From NCBI GenBank assembly GCA_035236585.1, contig CP141136.1:53151136-53215135 (forward strand): a stretch of 64,000 bases of DNA, read 5' to 3'. The DNA is from Warburgia ugandensis. Lineage: Eukaryota; Streptophyta; Magnoliopsida; Canellales; Canellaceae. The notes below the pieces were generated by a model, which saw only the letters and a program-made list of their open reading frames with translations, was not told where the DNA came from and ran no database searches. Every line of letters begins with the position of its first letter. Positions within the stretch are counted from its first letter, which is position 1. The translations under genes were made by a program, and so were the position numbers. Shown piece after piece: positions 23,442-38,518 of the stretch.

Positions 23442-23861
23442 ATGGTTTTGAATAGGACGATGAAAGCATAATAGCTAGGTATATTTTTAACCTTTTTTAA
23501 GATGGTTTCTAAAATCATTTTTAAAAACATGGTTTTCTAAGATGATCTTTTTAAAAACCATCTTTTTTATCACTTTTTTAAGACTGTTTTAATAATCATC
23601 TTATTAATTTGTTCCAAAAACATTACAAACTTTTTAATTCCCTCCAAACAAAGACTTCTCAAGTTAGGCTTCTTGATGTACCTGCATATAAGTATAGATA
23701 CATATGCATGTATATAATATAAATGTGTGTGTGTGTGTGTGGTGAATTTGCTATTAAACAATCACGCATACATAATTAAAAATAACACAATTTTTTTGGA
23801 TAATAATAACCATCCTTTAGTTACATATGTCAAATGCATGTTACATTTTTAATTTACCATT

Positions 23862-26800
23862 TCAACACAAATTCTTTTCAACCCAATCCTCCTCCTCACC
23901 AATATTAAGTACATAATCCATATCATTCTCACCAACTACATCAATTGATGACATTATTTTAGTAATATAAGGGTAATCTATTGTAATATCTCCTAGTTCA
24001 TCTTCATCATAAAGTACTTTGGTGAGGCTGATAAAACGGTTGATCATCTTTTATATAAAAATATATATTTTTCTTGAGATGCCAAAATATATTGATTATT
24101 TTTCTAACTGATTTTATTGAAGTCAACTAATATTAATTGAAGGACATCAACATTAATGCTATCTTTGTTTTATTTATCCAATCATAGTTAAACACAATCA
24201 TAGCTTTATAAGTATAATATAGTGTCTATATCTCTTGTAACAATGCAGTAAGTATCATTTGCAACAATTGGGTTGTTGTCCTTTGAACTAAAAAAGAAAG
24301 TAGCATTGGCAACTAAGTTGACACTGCTATTCTATTGCAATCTTAGGTTTATCATGATCTTTAGTGCAAAAGTGATAATCATTGATAGCATATCCAGCAT
24401 ACTTAATTATTTTCAGTTGAGGTCCCATTGCCATCTAACCCAAGGATTCAAATATACTGTGATTTGGAATGTCTCACTAATCTTGAACCTATGCATATAA
24501 AGTGGGATAATTATTATAATTTAATAAATTAGTATATCTATACAATTGATAATCAATAAATGAAATTTAATTTATTTTACTTTTTGACAAAGCCAAGTAG
24601 TGAAGGTGTGAAATTGCTCATATTGTAGCCACTTCTATTTTTCTGCATCTATTGAATACATTGCTTTCAGGTACTTCATGTGCTCACTATACTGAAGAGA
24701 TGTAAAGCAATATATTATGCTTAATTACACATAAAATAGAGAAAAATGTAAAGACAAAGAGAGAATCAACTTACTCAATGTATGACTAAACTTCATCAAC
24801 ATTGTTTCGCAAGAAATCAAGGTGTGCCTAGTCCCATTCTTTAAGTTCAACAATCAATACAAGACCACTCGAGATAGTTGCACTAACTTTTGGATCAAAT
24901 CAACCTGATCATTTCTTTCTCGAGATTCCAAAGGCATCTACTCCTAATAGATACTCTATGGAATACTCCATCCTTTCCTCTATAACGTAACATTTGTGAA
25001 TGCACCCCTCTGGCCAATTGTGATTTCACACATACTCTTTCAACACTTTCATGTACCTATCTAATAGGTACATTCATTGTAAATAAACTGGCCCACTGAG
25101 CCTGGACTCATCAATGAGGTGTACTTTTAAGTATACCATGATATCAAAGGAGGATAATGGGAAGATTATATCAAGCTCACACAAAGTTGTCACTAGATGG
25201 TTATGGATTTCTTATAATTTTGAAACATTTGCTACCTTCTTGCACAAAGCATTGAAAATGCAACAAAATTTTGTAATAGAAACTCTAAATTTACCCAATA
25301 GTACCGAACATATTGCTATGTGTAGGAGTTGTTGCATTAGGCTTTGACAATTGTGTGACTTTATCCCTAACAATTGCAGCTCTTCCATGGAGATAATGTT
25401 ACTAAAATTTGAAGAGTAGCATTTTGGGAATTTGAGCTCTAGAAAGAGTTTACACTCTACTCTTCTCTCCTCCCTGTCAAGTGTATAAGTTGCTTTAGGC
25501 AGGTACTTTCCTTAGTTGTCCCAAACTTGTGGATGCAATCTTCTCTTCAAACTCATCTTCATAAGAACCATTCAAGCTATAAGTCTATCCTTTGTTTCCC
25601 TTGATATGTCAAGCAATGTACTAATCAAGCCCTCATAGACATTCTTCTCAATATGCCTAACAACAAGCACTCACCACATGTGTTAGGATTTCTAGTATTA
25701 AAGTTCAAAGAACATTGACTTCTTCTTGCAACAACTTGAAGAATTGCTACCACCTGTATGTTAAGTTGCTTTCTTCTTACCCCATGAGAAATAAAGGTTT
25801 TCAACCTTTTCCAATTCTTGGCATCTAGATAACATATTTTGAAGGTCCTTATCTCTATAACATAATTAAATTTTCTTGGTCATGTTACACACACTTAATT
25901 ACAGTATATAGGACAAACATTATATACTACCAATTTATCATATGCAAGAAAGTAGTTTATTACCCACAATAGTATAGCCTTCAAATCCTACATCCTATAA
26001 TGTCTTAAGATCATCAATTAATGAAGCCAAACACATGTTAATATCATTCCTTGGTTGCTCAGGACTAGATATCAATATAAAATCATGAACTTCCTCTTCA
26101 TGCATAGCGATGGTGAGAGGTTGTAATAAACTGTCATAATAAGCCAAACTATACCTACTGCTCATAGAACCATAAGAATTAATCTCATATGCAAATATTG
26201 CAAGTCATAAGTTTCTCGATTCTTTTTCAAAATTAGGCTACAAGAAGTCTACAAGCTTCCACACTAAGCTATCTACTGAATGGCATAAATAAATATTAGC
26301 TACCCTCTCCTCATCATTCCATACTAGTTTCTTTGCTATTTTCTTAATACAAAACATTTTTTCAACCTTTGAATAGGAAAAATACCATAAGACATTGCAG
26401 GTGTATGAGAGTCTTCCCACAAGTGCATAGGAGTTAAGTGTAGTGATGTGGGGTTGAATACACAGGGAGGATATAGTGAGAATTTAAAGCACCAAAGTTT
26501 GTAATTATCTTAAAATTAAAACTACCTTTAGGATTTCCAAATTAATTTAATTTTTAAAATTAATTATCTTGGAAAGAAAAATAACTTCTAATCAATTAAA
26601 CATGAATAAAAAATTAATAATTGCTAATTGTTTATAAGTTAATTTTCTTAATTATCTTGGAAAATTAATTTTTAAAATAAATTCTAAAACTTAGCACAAA
26701 ATAAAGAATAGAAAACCTAAACAAAATAAGTTTTTTATCATTTTATTCATAAAAATTAATTAAAATATTAAAATATTTTTTATTCTTCAAATCATTGGTA

Positions 26801-28982
26801 AGGATCATTGATATGTCATGCATCAATTTCAACTTACATATTTCTAAAATTACTTTTTTTAATTAGAATAACAGAGCAACATCCTCACTGATTCTACAAG
26901 TTAGAGTATCAGTAACATACTAGTTGAATTATAGCCCTACACTCGCACCATTGTCGTGAGTAACACTAGTAAAATGAAATGTGAGGTTCATCTTCTTCAC
27001 ATGATAGTCACCATGCATGACTAAATAGCATACTTGGGCCACTTAATTGAATGACTCTTTTTTTATGGAATTTTTTAGTGAAATTTGGTACCTATTACAA
27101 CTTATAGAATAGTACCTTTCAGATTATTTTATAAATTTACACTAATTAGATCATTGACTTTTAGCAAAACTTATATCGAACTCTTTGTAACTCAAAATAA
27201 AATATAAGAAACAAATTAGATCATTCAAAATCTCAATTAGTAAACCAAATTAGCAATGCAAAACTCAAGCAAAATACAACTTTTGACATGACAATTGTGA
27301 TTAGCTAACTTTAATCAATTTAGTTTGTGAAATTTTGAATGAAAACTATAATTAAACACCTGTTCTTCTTCTAATTGATGTCTTCTATCAAATCAAACAA
27401 GTTTCACGAACCTCTATCTAGTATCAAGGGGAATCATGGCATGAAGTATCCTTACTCAGAAGGCAAGTTGCATTTATTGTTGATCTTCTTCTTCCTCCAA
27501 GCAAACACATATGGAAAAATTATACATGTTTCTACTCCTTTTCCTTCACTCTCTAGCATGATGCTGCTGTCTTTTTGCCATATTTATCTTCCCTTTATGG
27601 TAATAGGTCTCCAATCACCTCCTTCTATGTTTTATGATAATCTTTACCTCTAATAGCTTTTATCTTCAACAATTTTCTTATCTTTATCTTTAGAAAGCTT
27701 TCTTGATCATTAGGGATATATATGGAACATCCAATCTTTTAGTCTTCAATCCACTCTCAAGATCTAATTTTAAACATTCAAAATGGTTGAAATTGGACAT
27801 ATTTTTATTTTGCATAAAAGTAATGAATTTGGGTAAGCCAATCCATTGAACTCCTCCAAGATGATGAAAGCATTATATCTTTGACTAGTCATATTTAAAA
27901 CATCACATTTCAGAGTGGCTTTAAAGTGATCTTGACCATCCAAAGACAGATAATTTATATTACTATTGATCTTCACTAATCAGCTTCAAATCTTGGAATC
28001 CTTAGACCATTTGTAATTGAAAAATCATGAAACTTGAACCATTTTATCATGATTCTATCTAAATTATCCAAATTCATTAGCCATCCATTTTAATCTAAAC
28101 TTGATGATGATTTAGGATATTGATTGGCTTGGATCTTGATCTATCACCTATAAAACATTAAAGCTATCCTATTTAGTGTTATTTTATAAGTGGTTTTACA
28201 TATACTTACCTTGAAAATTCATCAAATTACATTTAGATGATAAAAATTTCAAATGATATATTTTCAAATAATTTTCTAAATAATGCTCTAAAAATATATC
28301 AAAGGTCATGCTAAATGAGGGTAATTTATACAAAAATCTATGGTTAACAACAGGCACGTCTTTTACCTGCTTAGTTGAATTCTTTTTCAACTTCCACCTT
28401 GGCTGTCATTGTGCTTCTTCTTCTACAAGCTGTAGTCATTGGAGCAAGCATGTATCTTCTTCAGTAGCATTTTATAAGCTACTTTTAAGACTTCTGTAAA
28501 ATCTTGATCTAAAAAACTAAATCTTGATTTCATGTCTGATAGTTCTACCACTGCAGGCAACTTAGTATAACCTATACACCTAAGATACTATGGGTCATCG
28601 GTTCCTCTAATGTAGTATATAATTGTTTAAGGTCATTTTGGAAGTCATTGTATGCATCTCAAAATATTGATGTAGTTGTACTATCTGTGACACTTCCTAT
28701 GGTGTCTTCATATTCACATCTTTCTGTGCTTGTCGAGGGACTACTAGGTAGTTCTTCTCCATGCTAGATCCAAGGTGATAACATTCATTAACTCTATTAA
28801 AGTACATGTTCTCTCAACTTGCCTATAATTATCCTTCTCTTATTTTCATATTTTGAGAACAAACAATGCATACCATTATAATTTGCACCCCCTTCCCTTA
28901 GTTCAAACTCTATGAACTTTTTTGTTCCCTCCTGATATTCTCTTGATGACTTTGCCACGGTCATCCAACCATATTTATTCAC
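23862..28982 (-). pseudogene. CACTA transposase (TnpD type) remnants, copy 1
   Basis: Blocks in order on the minus strand are as follows. A Transpos_assoc-like N-terminus lies at 28982-28797 (YGWMTVAKSSREYQEGTKKF). KKNSTKQVKDVP is at about 28390-28355, where an LTR-like insertion cuts in. The transposase core is at 26398-25980 (NVLWYFSYSKVEKMF; WNDEERVANIYLCHSVDSL; SMSSRYSLAYY; NDINMCLASLIDDLK). A DUF4218-like part is at about 25470-25020 (ELQLLGIKSHNCQSLMQQLL; SGPVYLQWMYLLDRYMKVLK). A DUF4216-like tail is at about 24270-23865. Stops and frameshifts are frequent. The family catalyses cut-and-paste transposition; this copy cannot. Confidence 0.82.
26402..28349 (-). mobile_element. 1.9-kb TG..CA solo-LTR-like element (copy D) inside CACTA copy 1
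   Basis: On the + strand it begins TGTATGAGAGTCTTCCCACA and ends ..GGTTAACA. It is flanked by GCAGG (26397-26401) and ACAGG (28350-28354), 4 of 5 matching. It separates two CACTA transposase blocks that are adjacent in copy 2, so the borders are supported independently. Its ends are diverged versions of copies A and B: a CACAAGTGCATAGG signature at one end and a TTTTTGT.AAATTACCC segment at the other. No coding region is seen. Confidence 0.7.
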
Positions 28983-29439
28983 TTTTTTACCAAAAATAAA
29001 AGCTTAATGACTCTAGTTCATATATGAAAAGAATGAGCTATTGGGTAGGTACTTTAGCAAACAATGGGTGTGCAAAGAAAATATTGGAAAAAACTTATCA
29101 TACATGGAGATTTTCTAATTCTAGGTTGGGACATAAAGATTGATGCAAACAAGCATGATAGAACCATACAAGCTAAGGTAAACTTTAGGAAAGCAATTTT
29201 CTTTGTACAATCACACAAATGAAGTATGAGATAAGGAAGAAAGACTTGCCCACTCTACAAGTTCGAAGACAAACTATGTATGTTCAATGTACTCCAACTG
29301 CTGGTTTTTTAGTTAAAGCTAGCTAGAGCCAAAATGCATAAATGAGCTTTAGGCTTCATAGTCTAATGTAGCTAGATGAAGACAGATGGATGGTAGATAG
29401 GAAAGAAAAGAGGAATGAAATCTTCATGTAACGTTAGGT

Positions 29440-30065
29440 TCTTTAATATAGTTTTCAAAAACCATCTTCTTAAGTGTGTTTTCTAAGACAGTTTTGGATA
29501 ATTGTCTTATTTACTAGTATTTTCTATGACAGATTCTTCTAACTATCTTCTTAATCAAGTTTTTTTCAAAGATAGTTTCCTTAACTATATTTTTTAATAT
29601 GGATTATTTAAGATGAATTTTTTTAACATCTTTTTAATCAAGATTTTTTAAGAAAATTTGTTTAAAACATTTTCTTAAACATTTTTTTAAGATGTTTTTT
29701 CTAACCATCTTCTTAATCAAGTTTTTTAAGATAATTTTTTCTAATCATCTTCTTAACACAAGATTTAAAAGATGGTTTTTCTAACCATCTTCTTAAACAA
29801 GAATTTTTAAAATGTTTTGTTTTTTTCCGTCCATCCTTTTAAGCTTTTTAAGATAGTTTTTTCCAACCGTCTTCTTAAACATGATTTTTAAGATGGTTTT
29901 TCCAACCATCTTCTTAAATAAGATTTTTTAAGATGGTTTTTTTCATCCTTCTTTTTATGTTGTTTTCAAAAAAATTCAATGACATTTTTAAAATGATTTT
30001 CAAAACTATCATATTAAATTTTATTATATAAGATGGTTACATAAAAATTATCTTCTTTTGCCATC
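29440..30065. repeat. CACTA subterminal repeat array, copy 1
   Basis: More than ten diverged copies of a roughly 11-25 bp motif, AAGATGGTTTTT..AACCATCTTCTTAA, in both orientations, often as imperfect palindromes. In this superfamily such arrays are binding sites for the TnpA-type protein (established for En/Spm). No binding can be shown here. Confidence 0.8.
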
Positions 30066-30090
30066 CTAGAAAATACTAATGTAAGTAGTG

Positions 30091-31560
<1,470 letters not shown>

Positions 31561-34500
31561 GTTTCAATGTTCTGAAAAATAAATACTAAAATTCATTACA
31601 TCCCAGAATCTCCAGTCACAACCACATCACAATACATTTTGTATTATACAAATGAGTCCATTACATGAAAGAAAATATATATTCACATTCTCTAATAAGT
31701 CATAAAGTTAATCTCAAGTGGTAAGGGTCACCCTTCAAATTTTGAAAATCCCAATCCACTATAATTATAACTCCACATGTCACTTTCACATTCTCAGCTC
31801 AACATGTATCCTTCCATTCTAATTCTTCAAGTCTAAAACATTGTAAACAATTTACAATGTCTCAACAAGCTTGCCCTTGTGTAGGTGGAAAAAGTTGCTA
31901 TTTTGGCATGTAGTTCATGATTTATATAATCAATGTAATTTGACAATTTAGCATATTTTAAAAATGCTCATGATGTCTTAGAATAAGTGCTCACGTCAAA
32001 ATTAAAAGTTCTCAAACCATGCATCCATGAAATCAATTTACATGTACAAATTAGTACAGTTGACAAATCATTACATTTCCATTATTTTTGGAGACATCGT
32101 TGCCTTATCTTTTTATGAGAATTCTAGCATTCCATGCCTTTATCATTTCACAAACATTTAGTTGTACTAAGATCATTTTCCATGCACAAACACATAATCA
32201 TTCCATATTTATTCATCATATAGTCCTTCAAAATCATTCATTGTGCATAATCATTCAAGACATCACTATCAATGTCTAACTTATTTGTACTTCAACAGTT
32301 GAATCAACTTATAAAGATAGAGGTATTTAACATTCTTGTTATTATGTGTAAAGGTAGTCATTTAACCTACTTTCCTTCACAAACACTGCATTTCAAATGC
32401 ATGTATGATTCAATACATGATCATGCAAAATCACTCAAAATGCTCAATTAATCCAACTCATTAGTAAGCTAATCATGGTAAAACCATCGGTTTAAAAATA
32501 AATAATATGCATCATAATTCTAATGGTAAAACCATAAGCTAAATGTAAGTGTTCAAGCATACTAATTAAAGATGAAATCAGTTGATAGAGTCAAATAACA
32601 TAGTATATGTTTAAAGTCCAATCATTAGCAAACCAACATATAATAAATCTACAATCTAACTAAAATCAAAAGATGTTCGTGGTTCCAAAAGCAAATTATC
32701 AAATTTAAGATGCACTTAAATTCTCTGCACCAAATCTAGCTGAAGATCATAACTGTGAAAGTCAGTGGCATACAATCCTATGATCAAGATGATGGCACAG
32801 TCCTACCATCTGGATGGCGACATATAACCCTGCCGTGAAGGGACTGGTTTAGACTCTTGAGAGTGACTAGCATGTCCAACATGTCCAAACCTAAAGCCCA
32901 GACTCTTATGCTTTTAGGGCCCTACCAATGCCCAACGTGACTTCTACAACTTCTTTATCGACTCATGGAAGCCTCACAATCTATCCTCATTGGACCTTAT
33001 GAGGGCTACCCAGCTATCCTTTCAGAGTGCTTCCCTATGAGAAGCTCACTCCTACTGCCAATTGTCTGCATCGTAGGGCCAGTATCAATACCATCTTAGA
33101 GGTAGTGGCCAATTGTCCCTCCTAGTATAAGGTCCTAGGGCTTACACCAACATGTAGCACTCATGCCTCAGTCTTACAACCATCCTAGATGTGCTTGCCT
33201 CCAGGTCATACTACTATCCTAAGAGTGTGTGCCTTTAGGTCTAACAATACATGGAGCACTTGCCAACATAGTAATCAAATCCACATCTCTAGGACTTAGG
33301 GCTACTTAGAGAGTGCTTGCGAAAAACCTCGATAAAATCTAATTCCACCAGGGCTTGCAACTACTCATAGAGCACCTATCTTAAGCATAAATCAAATAAC
33401 AGGGATCAAAATTGCATCTCCAAGACTTACATCTACTCGTAGAGTGCTTGCCTAAAATATTAGTCAAATAGAATCTCTAGGACTTACTACCACTTATAGA
33501 GTTCCTGCCTTAAACATAAATCAAATAAATCAATAACACCTCCATTATCAATCTCCTAGACTTACAGTTGCTCATAGAGCAGTTACCTGAAAAAATAGTC
33601 AAATAACATCTTTAGGACTTACATTCACTCATAGAGTGCGTACCCAAAATATAAATCATTTAATATCGCTAGAATCATTATATGAAGATAAAATTGCTAT
33701 TTCAAAGTCTTGTGAGAAAACATTCAAATACATTCATTTCCAAGGTATGAGAACCTTTCCAACCCATATCTTCAACAAACTATAAAAAACATGTTTTCAT
33801 GAGCTTTCAAAACATGGATTCATCATTCATTAGGCAATGCACTTCAAGTGCCTAAAAACATGCATTCAGCTTCAACATCAAAACAACTAGTGTTCAACCA
33901 TGCATGCTTAATTCATGGCTCATGACAACTAGATATCTTATAAAAGATAATGAAATCTTCCATGCTTTCAATCATTCAACAATGCATCCAAGAAATGACT
34001 ATAAAGGATGGATCTTTAAACAATTATAAAAATGCATGTCGTTGAGTGGACCATAGTCAAACTAGTGATAAAGTCTCATCAATATTGATAAACATGTTAT
34101 AGCTCTAGGCCATAAAATGTAGATATCTATTATTTGTCTATGGCATTTAAAGATCCTTTCTAAGCATGAATGTGAATGTTTTATATGAATATGATCATTA
34201 TAAGTCATACATAACATTAGCTAAACCATTTGATGAATAGTAGTAAAGATTAAGTTAGATTAAGCTAGCTACTGATAACGAAATTGTTATTCTATCTCTT
34301 AATTATGAAGACCTTAGGATTCTCTCCTTCAGCTTCTAATCATGAGCATAATTATGAGTTTAACATCTTATTCTTCTACCGGGAGACCAATCATTAAATT
34401 ATTCTTTAGATATTAGTTTATAAATATGACTTCTTCTAGTAAATTGCTTAGTTCTCCTTATAATTCAAAGCATGTGAGTTACACTACAATTTTTATTTTG

Positions 34501-37500
34501 TTACTAATGTGCACATTAGCATTCCATACTATTTGGACATTCCAAATGTTGTAGTATCAAGTTTACAAGTTCTTATGTGTCAGTAACATGTGTAAGGTCA
34601 AACCATGTTATGCTAATAGATATGGGTCCATAAATAGTTGCAATTCAATTTCTTGATCTACATCTTCAATTTTTTGGAATTTTATGAAGTTCTTCTCCTA
34701 AGCCCTGATTTAGGTATTGCAATATCCACTAGTCTAAATGTATGTTTCAAACAAGGTGGCAATCTTATTACTCATTTATTCTAATGTTATAATTAGTATA
34801 AACAGAGTATTTCAAGTTCATTTCACATTTATAGCTAGTCCAAATATAAATAATGTTTCTAAGTATTTCAACATCAATTATATGTATATATAGTAAGTTC
34901 TAGTCAATGAGTATAGTCTCTACTCTTTTCTTCAATTGTTACAGCTGGGGCAATATTAGCATTTTCAATTTAAATTTAGTCTTTCCCTTTCCCAATTGGT
35001 AAAGTTAAATGTGCCATGAGATAACAACATAGTTTTTCACATGCTTCCATAATTTTAGTAATTAGAGATAGTACACATAACTTATCGCCTACATTAATTC
35101 ATTCTTATCAAAACATAGCAATTATTAATATAGCAATCTTAATCCACCCACCTCAAATGAAAAATCACTCGTTTGTACCTCTTAAGTCACAATCGGACAA
35201 CTCTGGGATTGATCTGACTTAGTCTCATTATCTAGATACACATCACATCTAGGTATAATTTAGAATCTAAGTTATTCATCTAAGTTACATTCTTGGTTGT
35301 GGAGTAAAGATTATACTTCTAGTTCTCAATTTTAGTGTTTTAACATGATCCAATGGTTCTTAGTTGTGGGATCTCAAGTTGGGACAACCAGGTTGCTTGA
35401 TAATCTAAATCAAGTTGATCTGAGCCACCAATAACCATAAAATTCTTTGCTTACCATAATTTATAATGTAATCCAAAATTATCATACTCACATTAGGTTA
35501 ATTCTAGGAAAATTCATCATTTAATCAACTAATCAAGCACATTGTATACAAATCATTCTCAATTTTTGTTAGTACAGCTGAACCCATAAAATAAAATGGT
35601 TAGGATGATAATCCTCCCTCGCATAGGTAAATCTAAATGATATACAATTGTCTCTGTCACCGGATCGTCAAACGATCGTCTCTAAGGTGCCCAATCTGGC
35701 CTATCTATAGCAATCTAGCTAAAAACGACTACCTAATTTCCTAGACTAAATTATATGTTAGTACATCTCATTAAATAATCTTAAAAGATCATTTGAATGG
35801 TGTGGATCATCTAATTGGATCTAATTTCATACCAATATCCTCAGCTATTGATTAAAATCTGTTGGATCGCCTCAACCACAATTCTTCTCAAAGATCACTA
35901 ATACAAATCTTGATCTATGAATGGTTTAGATCATGGTGGATGGTTAGATCGGTCACAAATCAAATGATCTGGTGCCTGATCAAGGGTTGGAACATGATAA
36001 ATGATTAAATCTTCTTTGATCAATGGACAAAAATATGGGTCTTATTCCGTGCATTGCAAGCATTGTGGTGGCTATCTTAGATTTGTGATATCCCTTTTAG
36101 ATTGGGCTGTAGAAGATGTCAAAGTCTACTGGGGTAGTGGGGCCCACCCGTGCCAACTCAACATAGAGATAAAGAGAGGGAGTGGGTGAGAGGAGGGCTT
36201 TGGTTCTTTGCAGTGGTGGTCGGTGGCTTTGGCACGGTCACCACCTGACGCCTAGTCATAGAGAGTGAGATGAAAGGGGGAAGGGAAACAAGTTGGTGTG
36301 GTTGGTGAAGCTGCATTGGCTGAAGGAGAGTAAGACAGAGAGGGGATCAAGCTAGGATGACATCATCGAGCTCATGCACAGCAATGATGTACTGCTTTGC
36401 TCTAGATAGTAGTTGACTTGATTAGGATAAAGGTTTCACCATGATGGGGTGCCAAGCGGGAGAGGAAGGAGATTGTCGGTGAGGGTTTGAATGGAGGGGA
36501 GCGTGGGGTTGTGCACCTTTGTGGATGTCATTCTGATGCCATTTGGCCTGTGTGGTTGGACGACATTATTGAACATTAGCTACAGCAGAGGTTCACAACA
36601 TTGCTCCAGACGGTAGTTGACTAGACTATAGGAGAGAGGAGGTTCTTGTGCATGCTCCAAAGAAGAAAAGGAAAGGGGGATTTCCTAGGTTCTGTCCTCG
36701 GTGGGACATCAAATGAAGTGAAGGGTGTTTATCAGTGGTTTGCACGCTGAAGAGGAAGGAAGTGATTAGAGTGAAGGGTAATCTGATCGAAGAGGGTGGA
36801 TGTTGGGCTTTTCCCTTTTTCTCTGGCGTTCCCCCAACCCCCCATTTTTCTTTCTTCTAGGTCTCTATCGGATGCAGGGGAGCCATACTAACCTATTGCA
36901 TCTATTTGTCTACATGAAACACCCGCTCCTCATGTGGCACATTTGCTGCAGCCCACAAACAGCCAAAAAGGAGGGGGGTGCCATTATCAATTTTGCCCTA
37001 CCAAATTAGCAAAATTTTAGGATTTTTTACATTGATATCCATTCTATGCAAAATTAGTGTTGTTAGAATTATCTCGATACATACATTCCAAATATTGAGG
37101 TTGTGAGGGTCAACTAAGTGTCTTTTAAAAGGTTAATTGACTATCTCAATATGCATGTTTTCAAATTCACATTTCATTCAAAACAAAATTGAAAATTTAC
37201 ATGAAACGGAATTTAAAAATTGGGGTTTTTACAACATCCAATTAAATTATTTCATCAATGATTGATTGTAGGGAGTGTTAATAAATGTGAGATAGGTGCG
37301 AAAACAAAAGAAAAAATTACCCCTTTTTTGTAATTGTTATTTGTTTATTCATTATAAATGAATATTTACATATATCATAATAGCTATATTAACTTAAAAT
37401 CAATGCAAAGATTCACCAACAACTCTTTCATCATCGAATCAAAGATTTGTTTGGGTATTTTAAGCATAAATAGAAGAAACTTGAAAGGATTTTAGGAATA

Positions 37501-38159
37501 ATCAAGGAGATCTTGTATATACAAGCTCTATCTCTCAAATTCATTTCTATATTCAAGCTCTACAAGAAAATTCTTCCAATCTATTGCATTTTATCTATTC
37601 TTTTATTCTTTTTGAATTGTGTTGTATTTCTTGGGAAGGGATCTCTCTTTCATCTTTAGTTTTTGTTTACTAGAGAAAATATTCTCAAAAGGATTTTCTT
37701 TTATTGACATCAAGTTGTTGTGAGTACTCAATTTTGAGTGTTCAAGCATTATATTAACTTGGGGTGTAAAATCTCACAAGGATCAAGGAAAACTCATGGT
37801 GAGGATAACCTCGAGAAAGAGGAAGCATGTGCCATTGTTGGGCTAGTTGAACCTTTATAAATCCTTGTATTTTTCATTATGTTTCTTGGCTTTTGCATCC
37901 TCAAGGTGCTTGTTCAAATGCATACATGAAACTTTTTAAGCAACATTCTTATTCTTTTCAATTGCTTAAATGTCATCTACTAGGTGTTTAAAACATTGCT
38001 AATGATTTATATATATATATATATATCAAACACCCTTGTTTCTCATACTCCTTTTTTATTTGGGTTCCTAAGAAAAAAAGAGATAATTTTTATATAGAAA
38101 TCCAACTTAACTCCCCCTAGCCATAATATGTTGATTTCATGGTTTTAAAGAAATAAATC
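31561..38159. other. Non-coding, probably LTR-retrotransposon-derived sequence
   Basis: No coding domain was recognised. Features suggesting retrotransposon origin are a diverged tandem array at 33120-33660, a purine-rich block at about 36160-36500 and an end-like GGGGTTTTTACA at about 37222-37233 of the kind that closes many plant gypsy LTRs. I could not find a matching second LTR in the window, so no element is delimited. Confidence 0.35.
33120..33660 (+). repeat. Diverged tandem repeat, about 57-80 bp unit, six or more copies
   Basis: Repeated blocks follow the pattern ATCTCTAGGACTTAC..CTACTCATAGAGTGCTTGCC..AAATCAAATA. Clear units start near 33284, 33348, 33413, 33470, 33550 and 33607. 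More diverged ones lie upstream to about 33120. Units vary in length and carry no open frame. Confidence 0.8.
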
Positions 38160-38518
38160 ACTAGAGGATTCTTAATGACTGAAACAAATTATGTCTTGGT
38201 GGGAAGTTGTTGTGCTTAAGTACGTACTTTGAATAAAATAATATATAACATGAATATTATAGCATGCATTTTGATCATGTACCCATCTTTTGCGATAAAT
38301 CTAATGCAATCAATATTTCTAAGAATCTCATCCAGTATTCGAAGACCAAGCACATAGAAATTAGGCATCATTTTCTTAGAGGTCATGAGCAAAAATATGA
38401 TATCTTTCTTGATTTTACTAGAATTGAGAAACAATTGATATATACCTTCACAAAACTATTGAGTGTGGATAGATTCTATTTGATTGGAAGAAAACTTAGT
38501 ATGCATGAGTGTTCTTGA
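38160..38518 (+). pseudogene. Ty1/copia RNase H C-terminal fragment
   Basis: The frame from 38264 reads VPIFCDKSNAINISKNLIQY and KTKHIEIRHHFLRGH, then EKQLIYTFTKLLSVDRF. This matches the C-terminal end of copia polyproteins (I.CDN.SAI....NP..H.RTKHI...HHF.R; QLAD.FTK.L). About 100 bp upstream the shifted frame shows TNYVLVGSCCA, matching the AEY.A...C.. block. The rest of pol is not present here. Confidence 0.88.

Larger units (their letters stand above)
23340..30090 (-). mobile_element. En/Spm (CACTA) transposon copy 1, defective, interrupted
   Basis: The 5' terminus on the minus strand reads CACTACTTACATTAGTA at 30090 downward. It is followed by a long array of subterminal repeats of AAGATGGTTTT and its complement (about 29440-30065). 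The decayed transposase then runs from 28982 to 23862. A second subterminal array lies at 23480-23600, next to an 88-bp (GA)n tract. The transposase is split by an inserted solo-LTR-like element (26402-28349). The left terminus, which should carry the other CACTA end, was not found, so the 3' end looks truncated near the GA tract. Confidence 0.8.

Noticed and set aside
33120..33660. CRISPR-like array
   Set aside because: The repeats are diverged, there is no constant repeat with unique spacers, and the DNA is plant nuclear.
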